Shown: positions 1 to 8,850 of the stretch, in pieces
Layout of the letters: every line of letters begins with the position of its first letter
How positions within the stretch are numbered: position 1 is the stretch's first letter
Assembly (NCBI GenBank): GCA_004294385.1
Contig: REAP01000007.1
Coordinates: 1 to 56,266 of the forward strand
DNA length: 56,266 nt
Direction of reading: 5' to 3'
From: Oscillatoriales cyanobacterium
GTDB lineage: Bacteria; Cyanobacteriota; Cyanobacteriia; Cyanobacteriales; Microcoleaceae
Position numbers and translations under genes: made by a program
Notes under the pieces: model-generated
Told to the model about the DNA's origin: nothing
What the model saw: only the letters and a program-made list of their open reading frames with translations
Databases searched by the model: none

Positions 1-558
1 TTGCAGGAACAATAGGAAGCGGAAAATTGCTGCGACGCCGAAACTAGGGGCGAAGAACCAACCTGATTGACCCAATGGGTAAAGCAGGAACACGGAGACA
101 AACACGGCGATCGGGCCGGTGAATGCCAAGGCGTTGTAAGGACGGATGCCGACTAAACGGGAGATTTCGATCTGACGTAGGCAGAACCCAATCAGTGCGA
201 AAGCGCCGTGAAGGGCGACAAATGCCCATAGGCCACCGAGTTGGAACCAGCGGGTGAAGTCCCACTGTGCTTCGGGGCCCCACAGGAACAGCAGGGAGTG
301 TCCGAGGCTGTTGGCTGGGGTGGATACTGCGACGGTGAGGAAGTTGGCTCCTTCGAGGTAGGAACTTGCCAAACCGTGGGTGTACCAGGATGTAACGAAG
401 GTGGTGCCGGTCAACCAGCCACCGATGGCCATGTAAGCGCAGGGGAATAGCAAGATGCCAGACCAACCTACGAAAACGAAACGATCGCGTTTTAGCCAGT
501 CGTCAAGTACATCAAAGATGCCTTGTTCGTTCTGGGCGCGTCCGACTGCGATTGTCAT
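1..558 (-). CDS. psbD: Photosystem II D2 protein, N-terminal part (cut by window edge)
   Basis: Core reaction-centre subunit that with D1 binds P680, pheophytin and quinone QA in the thylakoid membrane. The frame is open from an ATG at 558 to the left edge and gives 186 of the usual ~352 residues. It begins [13 protein letters not shown] and contains [11 protein letters not shown], the chlorophyll ligand His117 and the redox-active Tyr160 at their standard numbers. The iron and QA ligands lie outside the window. An AAGAGGA ribosome site lies about 8 bases before the ATG. psbD is normally followed by an overlapping psbC, which would be to the left of the window. It diverges from ycf4 across a 191 bp spacer. 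Identification is certain; which D2 copy this is cannot be told. Confidence 0.98.
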   Translation of the reverse strand, partial: MTIAVGRAQNEQGIFDVLDDWLKRDRFVFVGWSGILLFPCAYMAIGGWLTGTTFVTSWYTHGLASSYLEGANFLTVAVSTPANSLGHSLLFLWGPEAQWDFTRWFQLGGLWAFVALHGAFALIGFCLRQIEISRLVGIRPYNALAFTGPIAVFVSVFLLYPLGQSGWFFAPSFGVAAIFRFLLFLQ

Positions 559-749
559 TTGTAAAATCCTCTTGCTTGTTAAAACGCTAAGATTTCTGAT
601 TGAAGTGTCCCAACTAAACTTTGTTTTCGTATAGCTGAGGACTTCCCGACAGTTCTAATTAAACTTAACATAACTATACATTAGAATTCACAAAATTTCC
701 ACTCGATCGCTACTTGAATTAAGATTTGACTTTAGGGCTTTAAATTTTT

Positions 750-1316
750 ATGACTGCACAAACAACAAATTCGATCGATCGCATCTTGCGCCAAGAGGTT
801 CTGGGTTCCCGCCGCTTCAGCAATTACTGGTGGGCGACGATTGTCAGCATCGCAGGGACTGGCTTCTTGCTGTCAGGCATTTCCAGTTACTTGCACGTAA
901 ATCTGCTACCTTTTGCTGACCCGACGATGCTCGTTTTCATCCCCCAGGGCATCGCAATGGGATTCTACGGTGTCTGTGCGCTGCTTTTGGGGTCTTATCT
1001 GTGGCTGACTGTGCTCTGGGATCTGGGCGGCGGGTATAATGAGTTCGATCGCGAAACTGGCGGTATTCGCATATTTCGCTGGGGTTTCCCCGGCAAAAAC
1101 CGTAAAGTTGATTTTACCTGCAAGACATCAGATGTTCAATCTGTACGGGTGGACATCAAAGACGGTCTCAATCCCCGCCGCAGTATTTATCTGAAGCTCA
1201 AAGACCGTCGTCAGTTTCCCCTAACTAGAGTCGGACAACCAATATCCCTGGCTGTTGTGGAAAATCAAGCTGCTGAATTAGCTCGATTTTTGAAAGTTCC
1301 CTTGGAAGGACTTTAA
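750..1316 (+). CDS. ycf4: Photosystem I assembly protein Ycf4
   Basis: Ycf4 is a thylakoid membrane protein that helps assemble photosystem I. The 188-residue product has the usual length. An N-terminal segment (RRFSNYWWA) leads into two membrane helices at about residues 27-47 and 68-90, followed by a soluble C-terminal half with DRETGGIRIFRWGFPGK and PLTRVGQPI, both typical of the family. The ATG at 750 has no strong ribosome site in front of it. The neighbour on the other side of the spacer is psbD, a known cyanobacterial arrangement for photosystem genes, and the short AT-rich spacer 559-749 probably holds promoters for both. I see nothing abnormal in the gene. Confidence 0.96.
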   Translation: MTAQTTNSIDRILRQEVLGSRRFSNYWWATIVSIAGTGFLLSGISSYLHVNLLPFADPTMLVFIPQGIAMGFYGVCALLLGSYLWLTVLWDLGGGYNEFDRETGGIRIFRWGFPGKNRKVDFTCKTSDVQSVRVDIKDGLNPRRSIYLKLKDRRQFPLTRVGQPISLAVVENQAAELARFLKVPLEGL

Positions 1317-1357
1317 GAATTTTCGATTTTTGATTTTGGATTTTGGATTGGTAAGCC

Positions 1358-1530
1358 AGTCCGCCAGGGAATGAATTCCCTGTCTAATAGAAGACAGTCC
1401 TCTCAAAGAGGACTCAAGAACTCATCAGTCCTCTTTGAGAGGACTTGCGCTTTGAGGCAGGGGTTTCAACCCTTGCCGGACTATGGGTTTTACCTGGTTG
1501 TTGACACTAATGGGCTCGCTTGAGTGTCCC
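1358..1530. repeat. Palindromic dispersed element, copy 1 (MITE-like)
   Basis: Outer arms AGTCCGCCAGGG and CCTTGCCGGACT pair, with inner blocks CAGTCCTCTCAAAGAGGACT and AGTCCTCTTTGAGAGGACT. The right end (TTGACAC...TGGGCTC...TGAGTGTCC) matches the right terminus of the fuller copy at 25297-25536; the left terminus is missing. A third, diverged copy lies at 16382-16521. Confidence 0.75.
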
Positions 1531-1571
1531 TACCTAAAATCTCTAGTTGCCAGGTTTCTAAGTAAGTGAAA

Positions 1572-2366
1572 ATGAAAGTGAAAATGCAAATCAGAATTCA
1601 GCGGTGGTTGTTCTCATTTTTAATCATTGGTGCACTTTTTGTAGGTGGATGTGGTAGTTCCACTCCTGCAAATTCTACTCCGACACCGAGTGCGGCTTTG
1701 AGTGAAAGTATTTCTTTGTCTCCGTCTCCGTCTCCATCTTCTGCTGTGGCGGCGAATTCGCAATTTAGCAATTTGGCACGTTTGCAAGGAAAAGCAACGG
1801 TGGTGATGACGGTTAAAGGTGCTCCGATTACGATCGAACTTGATGGTACAAATGCTCCAATTACTGCGGGCAATTTTGTCGATTTGGTTCAAAAAGGTGT
1901 CTACGACGGACTGGTATTTCACCGAGTTGTGCGGGAACCTCAGCCTTTTGTGGTTCAAGGTGGCGACCCCCAGGGGAAAGACCCTAAATTTCCGGCGGCG
2001 CGGTTGGGAACTGGGGGTTTTATTGACCCAAAAACTTCTACCGAACGCAGAATTCCTTTGGAAATTCAAGCTAAAGGTGCCAAAATTCCTACTTACAGTA
2101 TGACGTTTGAGGAAGCTAGGATTGTTGAGAAACCTGTGTTGCTGCATAGTCGTGGGGCTGTGGCTATGGCTCGATCAAACCCTCCTGATTCGGCTTCTTC
2201 GCAGTTTTATTTTACTTTGACGGATGTGCCTTTTTTGGACGGTAGCTATGCGGTTTTTGGCTACGTGAAACAAGGCATGGATGTAGTTGATAAGATTGAG
2301 CAGGGCGATCGCATTGAGAAGGCTGTTGTGACTCAAGGGTTGGAAAATTTCAAGGCTGTTCAGTAG
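1572..2366 (+). CDS. Lipoprotein peptidyl-prolyl cis-trans isomerase, cyclophilin type
   Basis: Likely catalyses proline isomerisation in exported proteins. A signal peptide ends in a lipobox (ALFVGGC) with the lipidated cysteine near residue 27, followed by a Ser/Pro/Thr-rich linker to about residue 65. A cyclophilin fold then runs to the end, with [29 protein letters not shown] and [10 protein letters not shown], the strands that carry the catalytic Arg, Gln and Phe. An insert of ~35 residues ([19 protein letters not shown]) is common in cyanobacterial thylakoid or periplasmic cyclophilins. In-frame GTG 1566 and ATG 1584 are alternative starts; no clear ribosome site decides. A second, short cyclophilin is at 38259-38678. 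Function as PPIase is well supported; the partners are unknown. Confidence 0.88.
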   Translation: MKVKMQIRIQRWLFSFLIIGALFVGGCGSSTPANSTPTPSAALSESISLSPSPSPSSAVAANSQFSNLARLQGKATVVMTVKGAPITIELDGTNAPITAGNFVDLVQKGVYDGLVFHRVVREPQPFVVQGGDPQGKDPKFPAARLGTGGFIDPKTSTERRIPLEIQAKGAKIPTYSMTFEEARIVEKPVLLHSRGAVAMARSNPPDSASSQFYFTLTDVPFLDGSYAVFGYVKQGMDVVDKIEQGDRIEKAVVTQGLENFKAVQ

Positions 2367-2411
2367 TTATTAGTCATTAGTCATTAGTCAGTAGTCATTA
2401 GTCAGTAGTGA
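2367..2411. repeat. Heptamer tract (TAGTCAT/TAGTCAG)
   Basis: A run of 7-base units of the form TTAGTCA/GTAGTCA fills the whole gap between the cyclophilin stop and the synthase start. Similar tracts lie at 20959-21000 and 52440-52485. Such short tandem heptamers (STRRs) are known from filamentous cyanobacteria. Confidence 0.8.
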
Positions 2412-3692
2412 ATGGATGTTGTTGTTACTGGAATTGGTTTGGTTTCTGCTTTAGGCTCTCTAGAAAATAGCTGGACAAGACTGTTGGCTGGGGAGTCGGG
2501 AATTGAGCAGCATCAACCTTTTTTAGAACTTGAACCTCGACCTCTGGCTTTAATTGATCCAAAACCTGCGGATTTAATAAGTTTAATTCGGCGGGTTTTG
2601 GCAGATGCTTTGCTAGATGCTAATTTGACTTTGCCGATTCCTGATTGTGGAATTGCGATCGGTTCTAGTCGTGGCTTCCAGGCAAATTTGGAACAGTTGT
2701 TAAGAGAAGGAAGTTCGGCAACGGATTGTGTAACGGATGTAACGGATGTAAAGGATTGTGTAACGGATTGTGTAACGGATGTAAAGGATGTAAAGGATAG
2801 AAGGAAGAAGGAAGAAGGAAGAGAATTCCCAATGCCCGATGCCCAATGCCCAATGCCCCATGCCCTATTCCCTATTCCCTATTCTGAATTTGTGAATTTT
2901 TTGCCTCATATGGGGGCGATCGCGGTGGCGAGAGCAATTGGCTCGACGGGGCCTGTGTTAGCGCCGATGGCGGCTTGTGCGACGGCTATTTGGTCGATCG
3001 CCCAAGCTGTTGATTTAATCCAAAATGGTCAGTGTCAGCGGGCGATCGCAGGTGCTGTGGAAACGCCCATCACACCGCTAACTCTGGCTGGGTTTAAACA
3101 AATGGGTGCCTTGGCAAAAACTGGCTGCTATCCGTTTGATGAAAACCGCGAAGGCTTGGTATTGGGCGAAGGTGGGGCTTTATTTGTATTAGAATCGGCG
3201 GATTTGGCAATGCGTCGCGGTGCTAAAATTTATGGTAGAGTTTCTGGTTTTGGATTGACAAATGATGCTTGTTATGCTAATGCGCCGGAGGTGGGAGGGA
3301 AAAGTGCGATCGCGGCGGTAACTCAATGTTTGAAACGGAGCAATTTATCAGCCTTTGAGATCGATTGCATTCACGCACATGGCACTGCGACGGAGTTAAA
3401 TGACCAACATGAAGCACTTTTAATTCAAAAGTTGTTTCCTTTCGGAGTTGCTGTTAGTTCGACTAAAGGGGCTACTGGACATACTTTGGGAGCTTCGGGA
3501 GCTTTGGGCATAGCTTTTTCTTTGATGAGTATCAAAAAGCAGATATTGCTACCCTGCGCGGGAATGCGAAAACCGGGGTTTGAATTAGATTTTGTGCGCT
3601 GTGCGCGATCGACTAAAGTGAGAAATGCAGTTTGTTTGAGTTTTGGGTTTGGGGGTCAGAATGCTGCGATCGCTCTAACTCAGTATCCTTAA
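2412..3692 (+). CDS. Beta-ketoacyl-ACP synthase (KAS II/FabF-like) with a repeat-derived insert
   Basis: Thiolase-fold condensing enzyme that would extend acyl chains on acyl carrier protein. The N-terminus (VVVTGIGLVSALG) and the catalytic triad are present: Cys189 in AACATAIW, His323 in IHAHGTATELND and His357 in KGATGHTLGASG. The glycine-rich end FGFGGQNAA is also canonical. It is shorter and more diverged than housekeeping FabF in the N-terminal third, so it may be a second, specialised KAS. Residues ~102-158 (VTD/VKD units, then RRKKEEG and [10 protein letters not shown]) do not belong to the family and are the in-frame translation of heptamer repeats. The insert sits before the active-site cysteine and probably loops out. 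Whether the enzyme still works is unknown. It follows the heptamer tract directly. Confidence 0.85.
   Translation: MDVVVTGIGLVSALGSLENSWTRLLAGESGIEQHQPFLELEPRPLALIDPKPADLISLIRRVLADALLDANLTLPIPDCGIAIGSSRGFQANLEQLLREGSSATDCVTDVTDVKDCVTDCVTDVKDVKDRRKKEEGREFPMPDAQCPMPHALFPIPYSEFVNFLPHMGAIAVARAIGSTGPVLAPMAACATAIWSIAQAVDLIQNGQCQRAIAGAVETPITPLTLAGFKQMGALAKTGCYPFDENREGLVLGEGGALFVLESADLAMRRGAKIYGRVSGFGLTNDACYANAPEVGGKSAIAAVTQCLKRSNLSAFEIDCIHAHGTATELNDQHEALLIQKLFPFGVAVSSTKGATGHTLGASGALGIAFSLMSIKKQILLPCAGMRKPGFELDFVRCARSTKVRNAVCLSFGFGGQNAAIALTQYP
2715..2884 (+). repeat. In-frame repeat insertion inside the KAS gene
   Basis: Tandem GTAACGGAT / GTAAAGGAT units are followed by AGAAGGAAGAAGGAAG and then CCCAATGCCC / CCCTATTCCC heptamers. 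The last two blocks are the same repeats seen between genes at 8851-9626, 20601-20706 and 31672-31745. The length keeps the reading frame and introduces no stop codon. Confidence 0.85.
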
Positions 3693-3825
3693 TTTTTGAA
3701 CAAAAAAGTTGATCTACAGTTAAATTGGGCGATCGAAGTTGCTTTTGGCCATACTATAAGATATCTGTATAAGAGAAGATACAAGAAAGAAACTGTTTAG
3801 ATTAAGCTTCAGGTGGTATTTTCAC

Positions 3826-4920
3826 ATGGATTTGGCCTCTCATCGATTTATGTCTTACTTTCAACCAGAACAGGCCGCGCACCTGTGCAAAATCGCTATA
3901 TTGGAGAGTTTTGCCGAGGAAACGCTAGTTTTTGAGGAAGGAGACGCAGCCGATTTCTTATACCTAGTCTTAGAAGGTGAAGTCAAGTTTAGCAAACGGA
4001 TTGAAAACAATAAACATCAAACTGTTGCTGTCGCTAAACCTGATGACTTTTTTGGAGAACTAGGAGTTTTAGACGGACAGCCACGGAGTGCGAGAGCCTT
4101 AGCAATTGGAGGATCGACTTTGGCAAAAATAGGCCGCGAACAACTGATAGAGACACTTCAGTTTAGTCAAGGAAGTTCGGTACTGGAAATTTTTAGCTTT
4201 ATTGTTAAAAATTTGCGGGACACAACCGATCAGTATGTTAACCAGTTTGTACACAAACAAAAAATGGTACTGGTAGGAGAAATGGTGAGTACGATTATTC
4301 ACGATTTCAAAAGTCCTTTTACAGGCATTAAACTATCCAGTGAAATGCTCAAAGAAATGCACCCAGACGAGGAGACTCAGGAGTGGTGCGAACTGATTCA
4401 ATTGCAGGTTCAGCGAATGTTGGGAATGGCGGAGGAAGTTTTAGAATTTTCTCGTGGCAATGCTATCTTATATAAGAAACCAGTTAATCTTATCCAGACT
4501 TTACAGCAGTTTGAAAAGTTAAATAGAGTTTATTTTGAAGCGGCCAAAGTAGATTTGGTGATACGGGTAACAGAAGTGATCGTACTCGTGGACGAAAATA
4601 AGATTTTGCGCGTTTTGCAAAATTTGGTGGGGAATGCTGTTGAAGCCTTTGGCGGACGCGGCGGGCGTGTAGAAATTACTGTGACAGAAAGTGAGGACTG
4701 GGTAGAGATTAGTATTTATGATAATGGGCCGGGTATTCCAGCGGCAATTAAGGAAAAGTTGTTTGAACCTTTTGTTACCTATGGAAAGCGCACTGGTACT
4801 GGTTTGGGGACGGCGATTGCTAAGTCGATGATTGATGCTCATCAAGGGGAAATCACTTATGAGTCGGAAGATTACAAAGGAACAACTTTTTACATCCGTT
4901 TGCCTAAAAATATAAGTTAA
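3826..4920 (+). CDS. Sensor histidine kinase with N-terminal cyclic-nucleotide-binding-type domain
   Basis: Predicted soluble two-component sensor. Residues ~8-125 form a CRP-like beta-roll (FEEGDAADFLYLVLEGEVK, then DDFFGELGVLDGQPRSARA, the phosphate-binding-cassette region), which could bind cAMP or another ligand. The dimerisation segment has the phosphoacceptor His159 in IIHDFKSPF. The ATP-binding half shows the N box around Asn270 (QNLVGNAVEA), G1 DNGPGIP and G2 GTGLGTAIAK. No transmembrane segment is seen, so it should act in the cytoplasm. No response regulator lies next to it, so it is an orphan kinase. An AT-rich leader (3693-3825) precedes it, and mutL follows after 50 bp. The family is secure; the signal is not known. 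Confidence 0.9.
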   Translation: MDLASHRFMSYFQPEQAAHLCKIAILESFAEETLVFEEGDAADFLYLVLEGEVKFSKRIENNKHQTVAVAKPDDFFGELGVLDGQPRSARALAIGGSTLAKIGREQLIETLQFSQGSSVLEIFSFIVKNLRDTTDQYVNQFVHKQKMVLVGEMVSTIIHDFKSPFTGIKLSSEMLKEMHPDEETQEWCELIQLQVQRMLGMAEEVLEFSRGNAILYKKPVNLIQTLQQFEKLNRVYFEAAKVDLVIRVTEVIVLVDENKILRVLQNLVGNAVEAFGGRGGRVEITVTESEDWVEISIYDNGPGIPAAIKEKLFEPFVTYGKRTGTGLGTAIAKSMIDAHQGEITYESEDYKGTTFYIRLPKNIS

Positions 4921-4970
4921 ATGAGTCGCAAAATTGAGTATAATTGAATTAACGAAGCGCTAAAATTCTG

Positions 4971-6878
4971 ATGTCAGTTACTATTCAAGCCTTACCCGCA
5001 GAAGTTATCGATTTAATTGCCGCCGGCGAAGTGATTGACTCGATCGCTGCTGCGGTGCGAGAATTAGTGGAAAATTCTCTGGATGCTGGCGCAACTCGCA
5101 TAGTTGTTTCTATTTGGCCTCAGCAGTGGCGACTGCAAGTTGCAGATAACGGTACGGGAATGGATTTGGCAAATTTGCAGCAGGCGGCTTCGGCTCATAG
5201 TACGAGCAAAATTAGCACGGAAGCTGATCTTTATAAAATTGCTACTTTGGGGTTTCGCGGGGAAGCTTTGCACTGTTTGGCTCAGTTGGGTGATTTGGAG
5301 ATTTGTAGTCGGCCAAATGATTTGGGATTCGCCGATTTTGGAGAAAAGCGAGAGAATGTGGCTGGGGAAAATAGCCCATTGTTAAGGGGGGAAATAGAAA
5401 ATGCTCGATCGGGCTGGCGGGTAGTTTACTCCGCTGCTGGCGAACCTGTGCAGGTGGAATCAACTGCGATCGCGCCTGGTACTGTAGTGACTGTTGCTAA
5501 TTTGTTTGGGAATTGGCCCGTGCGTCGGGGTTTTTTGGCTCATGGAAAGCAGGTGCGATCGATTCAATTAATCATTCAGCAAATGGCTCTTTGTCACCCG
5601 CAAGTTAATTGGCAGTTGCGACAAGAAAATACGACTTGTTTACACATAATTCCAGGCATCACAGGGAAACAAATTTTACCTCAATTTGTGCGGGGAATTA
5701 GACTGAATGATTTGCAGTATTTAAATGTGAATTTGCCTTCGATTCCAACCAGCAAAGCAGCAGATTCTTTGGTCAAAACGCAATTAGTTTTATCCCAAAC
5801 AAACCAAAGTTACCAATTCCCAATTTCGGATACCCGGCCCCTGAGCGAAGTCGAAGGGCTAAATACAAGTATCCCATTCCCAATTTCCAATTCCCAATCG
5901 TTAGAATTAGTAATTGGTTTGCCCGATCGCTGTCACCGCAGGCGGCCAGATTGGGTTAAGGTGGCGGTGAATCGGCGGGTTGTGCGATCGCCCGAATTAG
6001 AGCAAACTATTCTCAGCGCCTTGGCTCGAACTTGTCCGCGCGATCGCTATCCCGTGTGTTTTGTTCACCTGCAAATTTCTCCATCTGCGATCGACTGGAA
6101 CCGCCATCCGGCTAAGGTGGAAATTTATTTGCACGATCCGAGTTTTTGGCAGGATCGAGTCAGAGAAGCAATTGCTAGAGCCTTGGAGTTGAATGAAGAT
6201 GTTTTGCCACAGCCTCCCATGCCCGATCGAGTTGGACAATTGCTGAAAGCATCGGAACAAAAGGGTACTTATCTTGTTGACAGTTCTACTTCACAGAATG
6301 ATAGCGATCAAGAGGTAAAAAATCACAAAATAGGATTGATGGAATTGAGGGCAATCGCTCAAGTTCACAACACTTACATTGTCGCAGAACATCCCAGTGG
6401 AATGTGGTTGGTAGAACAACATATCGCTCACGAGCGCATTTTATACGAGCAATTGTGCAGTGCTTGGCAGTTAAAAACTCTAGAAAAGCCAATAATTCTT
6501 AGTCAATTATCGGCGCTGCAAATTGAGAATTTGTCCCGCTTGGGTTTGGAGGTAGAAACTTTTGGGGAACAGCTCTGGGCGGCGCGAAAAGTCCCTGAGT
6601 TGTTGGTAGATCGAGATGACTGTGCAGAGGCGCTTTTTGAACTTAGTAAAGTCACAGATTTGGAAGCTGCTCAAGTAGCTACAGCTTGTCGCAGTGCCAT
6701 TCGTAATGGTACTACTTTAAGTATTCCCGAAATGCAAAATTTGTTGAATGAATGGCAACAAACTCGCAATCCGCGCACTTGTCCCCACGGCCGCCCGATC
6801 TATTTTGCCTTGGAAGAATCGACTTTGGCTCGCATTTTTCGTCGCAATTGGGTGATTGGCAAAAGTCACGGTATTTGA
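4971..6878 (+). CDS. mutL: DNA mismatch repair protein MutL
   Basis: MutL couples mismatch recognition to strand removal. The N-terminal GHKL ATPase has AAGEVIDSIAAAVRELVENSLDAG, DNGTG (59-63) and GFRGEAL (94-100). The C-terminal domain has EQHIAHERILYE in place of the endonuclease motif DQHA(X)2E(X)4E, plus ACRSAIRNG, CPHGRP and FRRNW, as in nicking-type MutL proteins. Two segments foreign to the family interrupt it. Residues ~121-146 contain NSPLLRGE, the translation of a CCCATTGTTAAGGGGGG-type palindrome. Residues ~282-310 contain PLSEVEG and PFPISNSQ, the translation of a CCTGAGCGAAGTCGAAGGG unit flanked by CCCAATT heptamers. Both keep the frame. The first lies inside the ATPase domain between strands; the second lies between the N-terminal domain's two lobes. 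Function is probably kept. Confidence 0.95.
   Translation: MSVTIQALPAEVIDLIAAGEVIDSIAAAVRELVENSLDAGATRIVVSIWPQQWRLQVADNGTGMDLANLQQAASAHSTSKISTEADLYKIATLGFRGEALHCLAQLGDLEICSRPNDLGFADFGEKRENVAGENSPLLRGEIENARSGWRVVYSAAGEPVQVESTAIAPGTVVTVANLFGNWPVRRGFLAHGKQVRSIQLIIQQMALCHPQVNWQLRQENTTCLHIIPGITGKQILPQFVRGIRLNDLQYLNVNLPSIPTSKAADSLVKTQLVLSQTNQSYQFPISDTRPLSEVEGLNTSIPFPISNSQSLELVIGLPDRCHRRRPDWVKVAVNRRVVRSPELEQTILSALARTCPRDRYPVCFVHLQISPSAIDWNRHPAKVEIYLHDPSFWQDRVREAIARALELNEDVLPQPPMPDRVGQLLKASEQKGTYLVDSSTSQNDSDQEVKNHKIGLMELRAIAQVHNTYIVAEHPSGMWLVEQHIAHERILYEQLCSAWQLKTLEKPIILSQLSALQIENLSRLGLEVETFGEQLWAARKVPELLVDRDDCAEALFELSKVTDLEAAQVATACRSAIRNGTTLSIPEMQNLLNEWQQTRNPRTCPHGRPIYFALEESTLARIFRRNWVIGKSHGI
5331..5408 (+). 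repeat. In-frame repeat remnant in mutL, first
   Basis: CCCATTGTTAAGGGGGG inside mutL resembles the long palindrome at 49876-49968 and the insert in the fructosamine-kinase gene at 40524-40592. The boundaries are approximate, taken from where the protein stops resembling MutL. Confidence 0.6.
5812..5899 (+). repeat. In-frame repeat insertion in mutL, second
   Basis: CCAATTCCCAATTTC, then CCTGAGCGAAGTCGAAGGG, then CCCATTCCCAATTTCCAATTC. The central unit is identical to the units of the array at 8966-9626. It is translated without a stop. Confidence 0.85.
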
Positions 6879-6895
6879 TGAACAAAATATCCAAA

Positions 6896-6925
6896 TTACC
6901 GACTTCTCTGAGAAGTCGGGGATCT
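6896..6925. repeat. Short palindromic repeat GACTTCT..AGAAGTCGGGGATCT
   Basis: CCGACTTCTCTGAGAAGTCGG forms a perfect hairpin, followed by GGATCT. Related copies are at 11848-11880 and 39753-39785. Here it sits just after the mutL stop, where it could also act on the 3' end of the transcript. Confidence 0.7.
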
Positions 6926-7021
6926 AACAAAAGACCATTTTACGTTTCACAAAAAAGTCGTTTATTGACATTGGCACAAGATGTGAGTTAAAATTAAAAT
7001 AAGTCGCCTTTTTTTTAATCT

Positions 7022-7132
7022 TTTCAGCAACAGGCAAGATGCCTGTTCCACAGGAAGAAATGGCTATTTTGCTAGAAACAATGTCTATTTTAGAATAAAA
7101 TCTTTGTTGTGGAACAGGCATCTTGCCTGTTC
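7022..7132. repeat. Inverted repeat around AACAGGCAAGATGCCTGTTCCAC
   Basis: Arms AGCAACAGGCAAGATGCC and TGTGGAACAGGCATCTTGCC lie ~60 bases apart and pair; each arm is also a small hairpin. A diverged copy (AACGGGC..GCCCGTT) is at 28231-28337. The gap from 6879 to 7180 holds nothing else recognisable. Confidence 0.75.
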
Positions 7133-7180
7133 ATAATATTGACATAGAATGTTAATTAAATAATCTAATCAATCATAAAC

Positions 7181-8002
7181 ATGGATTTTCCGAGAGCACG
7201 ACAACTATTTTATCGAGAAATCAATCAACCAGATAGTTCGATCGACCTGGCAAAAGCTGCCCTTTACATCGCTTTAGAAGAATATCCAGATATAGAGCCG
7301 GAAGAGTATTTAAACATCCTGGATACGATGGCGGATGAATTGCGCGATCGCCTGCCGACCCAAAATTATCCCCTGCGAATTATTCAAACTATTAACCGTT
7401 ACTTATACGATGAATTGCAATTTGCGGGCAATGATGTTGATTATTATGACCCTCGTAATAGCTTTTTAAATCAAGTGATCGATCGCCGTACTGGTATTCC
7501 GATCTCTTTGTCTCTGGTTTATTTGGAAGTTGCTAAGCGGATTGATTTTCCGATGGTGGGAATTGGGATGCCTGGACATTTTTTAATTAAGCCAGATTTT
7601 GCAGATGCTGCTATTTTTGTTGATGCGTTTAACGGTGGTGAGATATTATTTACTCAAGATTGTCAAGATCGAATTTCTCAAATTTATGGTCAAGTGATGA
7701 AGTTGCGGCCGGCATTTATTGCCCCAGTCAGTCCCAGGCAATTGTTGGCGCGAATGCTGGGAAATCTGAAGGCGATTTATTTGCAACAGGGAGATGCTGT
7801 GAGGGTGCTGAGGGCGGTGGAACGGATTTTGCTGCTGTTTCCAGATGCACTGGGGGAAAGGCGCGATCGCGGAATCCTGTATTATCAACTGGGCCGTTTG
7901 GCAGAAGCCCGCAGTGATTTAGCGATGTATCTCAGGAATGCTCCTGATGCTCCTGATGCTACCAGAATTCGTGAATTGCTCGATCGGCTCGATGGGATGT
8001 AA
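7181..8002 (+). CDS. SirB1-family protein (transglutaminase-like fold plus TPR tail)
   Basis: 273 residues, predicted cytoplasmic. The middle has NRYLYDELQFAGNDVDYYDPRNSFLNQVIDRRTGIPISLS..., then PGHFLIK and FVDAFNGG, the signature of the SirB1/transglutaminase-like family. The C-terminal ~100 residues (MLGNLKAIYLQQGD...GILYYQLGRLAEARSDL) form TPR-like helices. The fold resembles cysteine transglutaminases or proteases, but the usual catalytic Cys is not obvious, so enzymatic activity should not be assumed. Bacterial relatives have no settled function. No ribosome site stands out before the ATG at 7181. The tail has a small duplication (PDAPDA). Confidence 0.8.
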   Translation: MDFPRARQLFYREINQPDSSIDLAKAALYIALEEYPDIEPEEYLNILDTMADELRDRLPTQNYPLRIIQTINRYLYDELQFAGNDVDYYDPRNSFLNQVIDRRTGIPISLSLVYLEVAKRIDFPMVGIGMPGHFLIKPDFADAAIFVDAFNGGEILFTQDCQDRISQIYGQVMKLRPAFIAPVSPRQLLARMLGNLKAIYLQQGDAVRVLRAVERILLLFPDALGERRDRGILYYQLGRLAEARSDLAMYLRNAPDAPDATRIRELLDRLDGM

Positions 8003-8175
8003 AAAAAATTAACATATACATGGAAAATTGACACCTATCTTTTGATAGGTTAATGTTGATTCAAAGAATAGTAGAATAATTTGTCGTTTCGCAAACCCGA
8101 AAGCCCATTTTCCAGAGTTACGCTGACAGAGACGATCGCTCAAGAAAGTATTTTGACTCAAAAAGGTAGAAATCC

Positions 8176-8850
8176 ATGAACTTTCAGTTTCAACAAGGTT
8201 ATTTGAACGGAGTGCGCGAAAAATCAGCTCATTTCACTAAGAAAATGCCAAAGTCTTTATCATTAGGCTTGGCAATTTTGTTGGGAACAAGTGCGGTATT
8301 GCTGAGCAGTGGCAAAGCTTTGGCATTAGAAAAAGTCACAGTGAAATACGGCGCTGTTGACGTCACTTTACCGATCGCCGATTTGCAAAGCTTTGCACAA
8401 ACAGGCAAACCATCACCTCAACTGCAAAGCGTTCTAAGTCTTGCCAAACAAACTCCAGAATCAGTGCGCGAAATATTAACACGAGAAGTAGCTCTAGATT
8501 CTCAATTAGTAACGCGGCTGGCAAATACTTACTTCGGGGAAATTGTTTTCAAACAACTGGGCGAGGTTGCTTATGCACCAGCAACTCGCGCTCAAAGCGC
8601 ACCGGCACTGCGGGATGCTTTAGTCGCAGCTTCCAAAGACAGCAAAATATCGCTGATCGAAGTTATGCAAAATTACAGCCCTCCGGCTTTAGAAGTTGAC
8701 GGCAATCAAGCGATGGCCGTCTATCAGCGAGTGATGAAAGATGTGCAAGATTTGCAGGCTATGTATCAAAATTCTCCTGCCTTACAAAGTACGGCAGGTC
8801 AAGCAAGACAAATGATTTGTCAGCCTACTTCTTCGGGGAATATGAAGTAA
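8176..8850 (+). CDS. Exported DUF1400-domain protein
   Basis: 224 residues. A hydrophobic signal segment at ~27-50 (LGLAILLGTSAVLLSSGKALA) is followed by the DUF1400 region (VTVKYGAVDVTLPIADLQSFAQTG...). In cyanobacteria this domain either stands alone or precedes an alpha/beta hydrolase; here no hydrolase part (no GxSxG) is present. The protein is probably periplasmic or secreted, with unknown role. The ATG at 8176 lies far ahead of the hydrophobic core, so the ATG at 8245 (just before PKSLSLG) is an alternative start. The 170 bp upstream carry no clear promoter that I can defend. The stop codon is immediately followed by the repeat array. Confidence 0.8.
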   Translation: MNFQFQQGYLNGVREKSAHFTKKMPKSLSLGLAILLGTSAVLLSSGKALALEKVTVKYGAVDVTLPIADLQSFAQTGKPSPQLQSVLSLAKQTPESVREILTREVALDSQLVTRLANTYFGEIVFKQLGEVAYAPATRAQSAPALRDALVAASKDSKISLIEVMQNYSPPALEVDGNQAMAVYQRVMKDVQDLQAMYQNSPALQSTAGQARQMICQPTSSGNMK

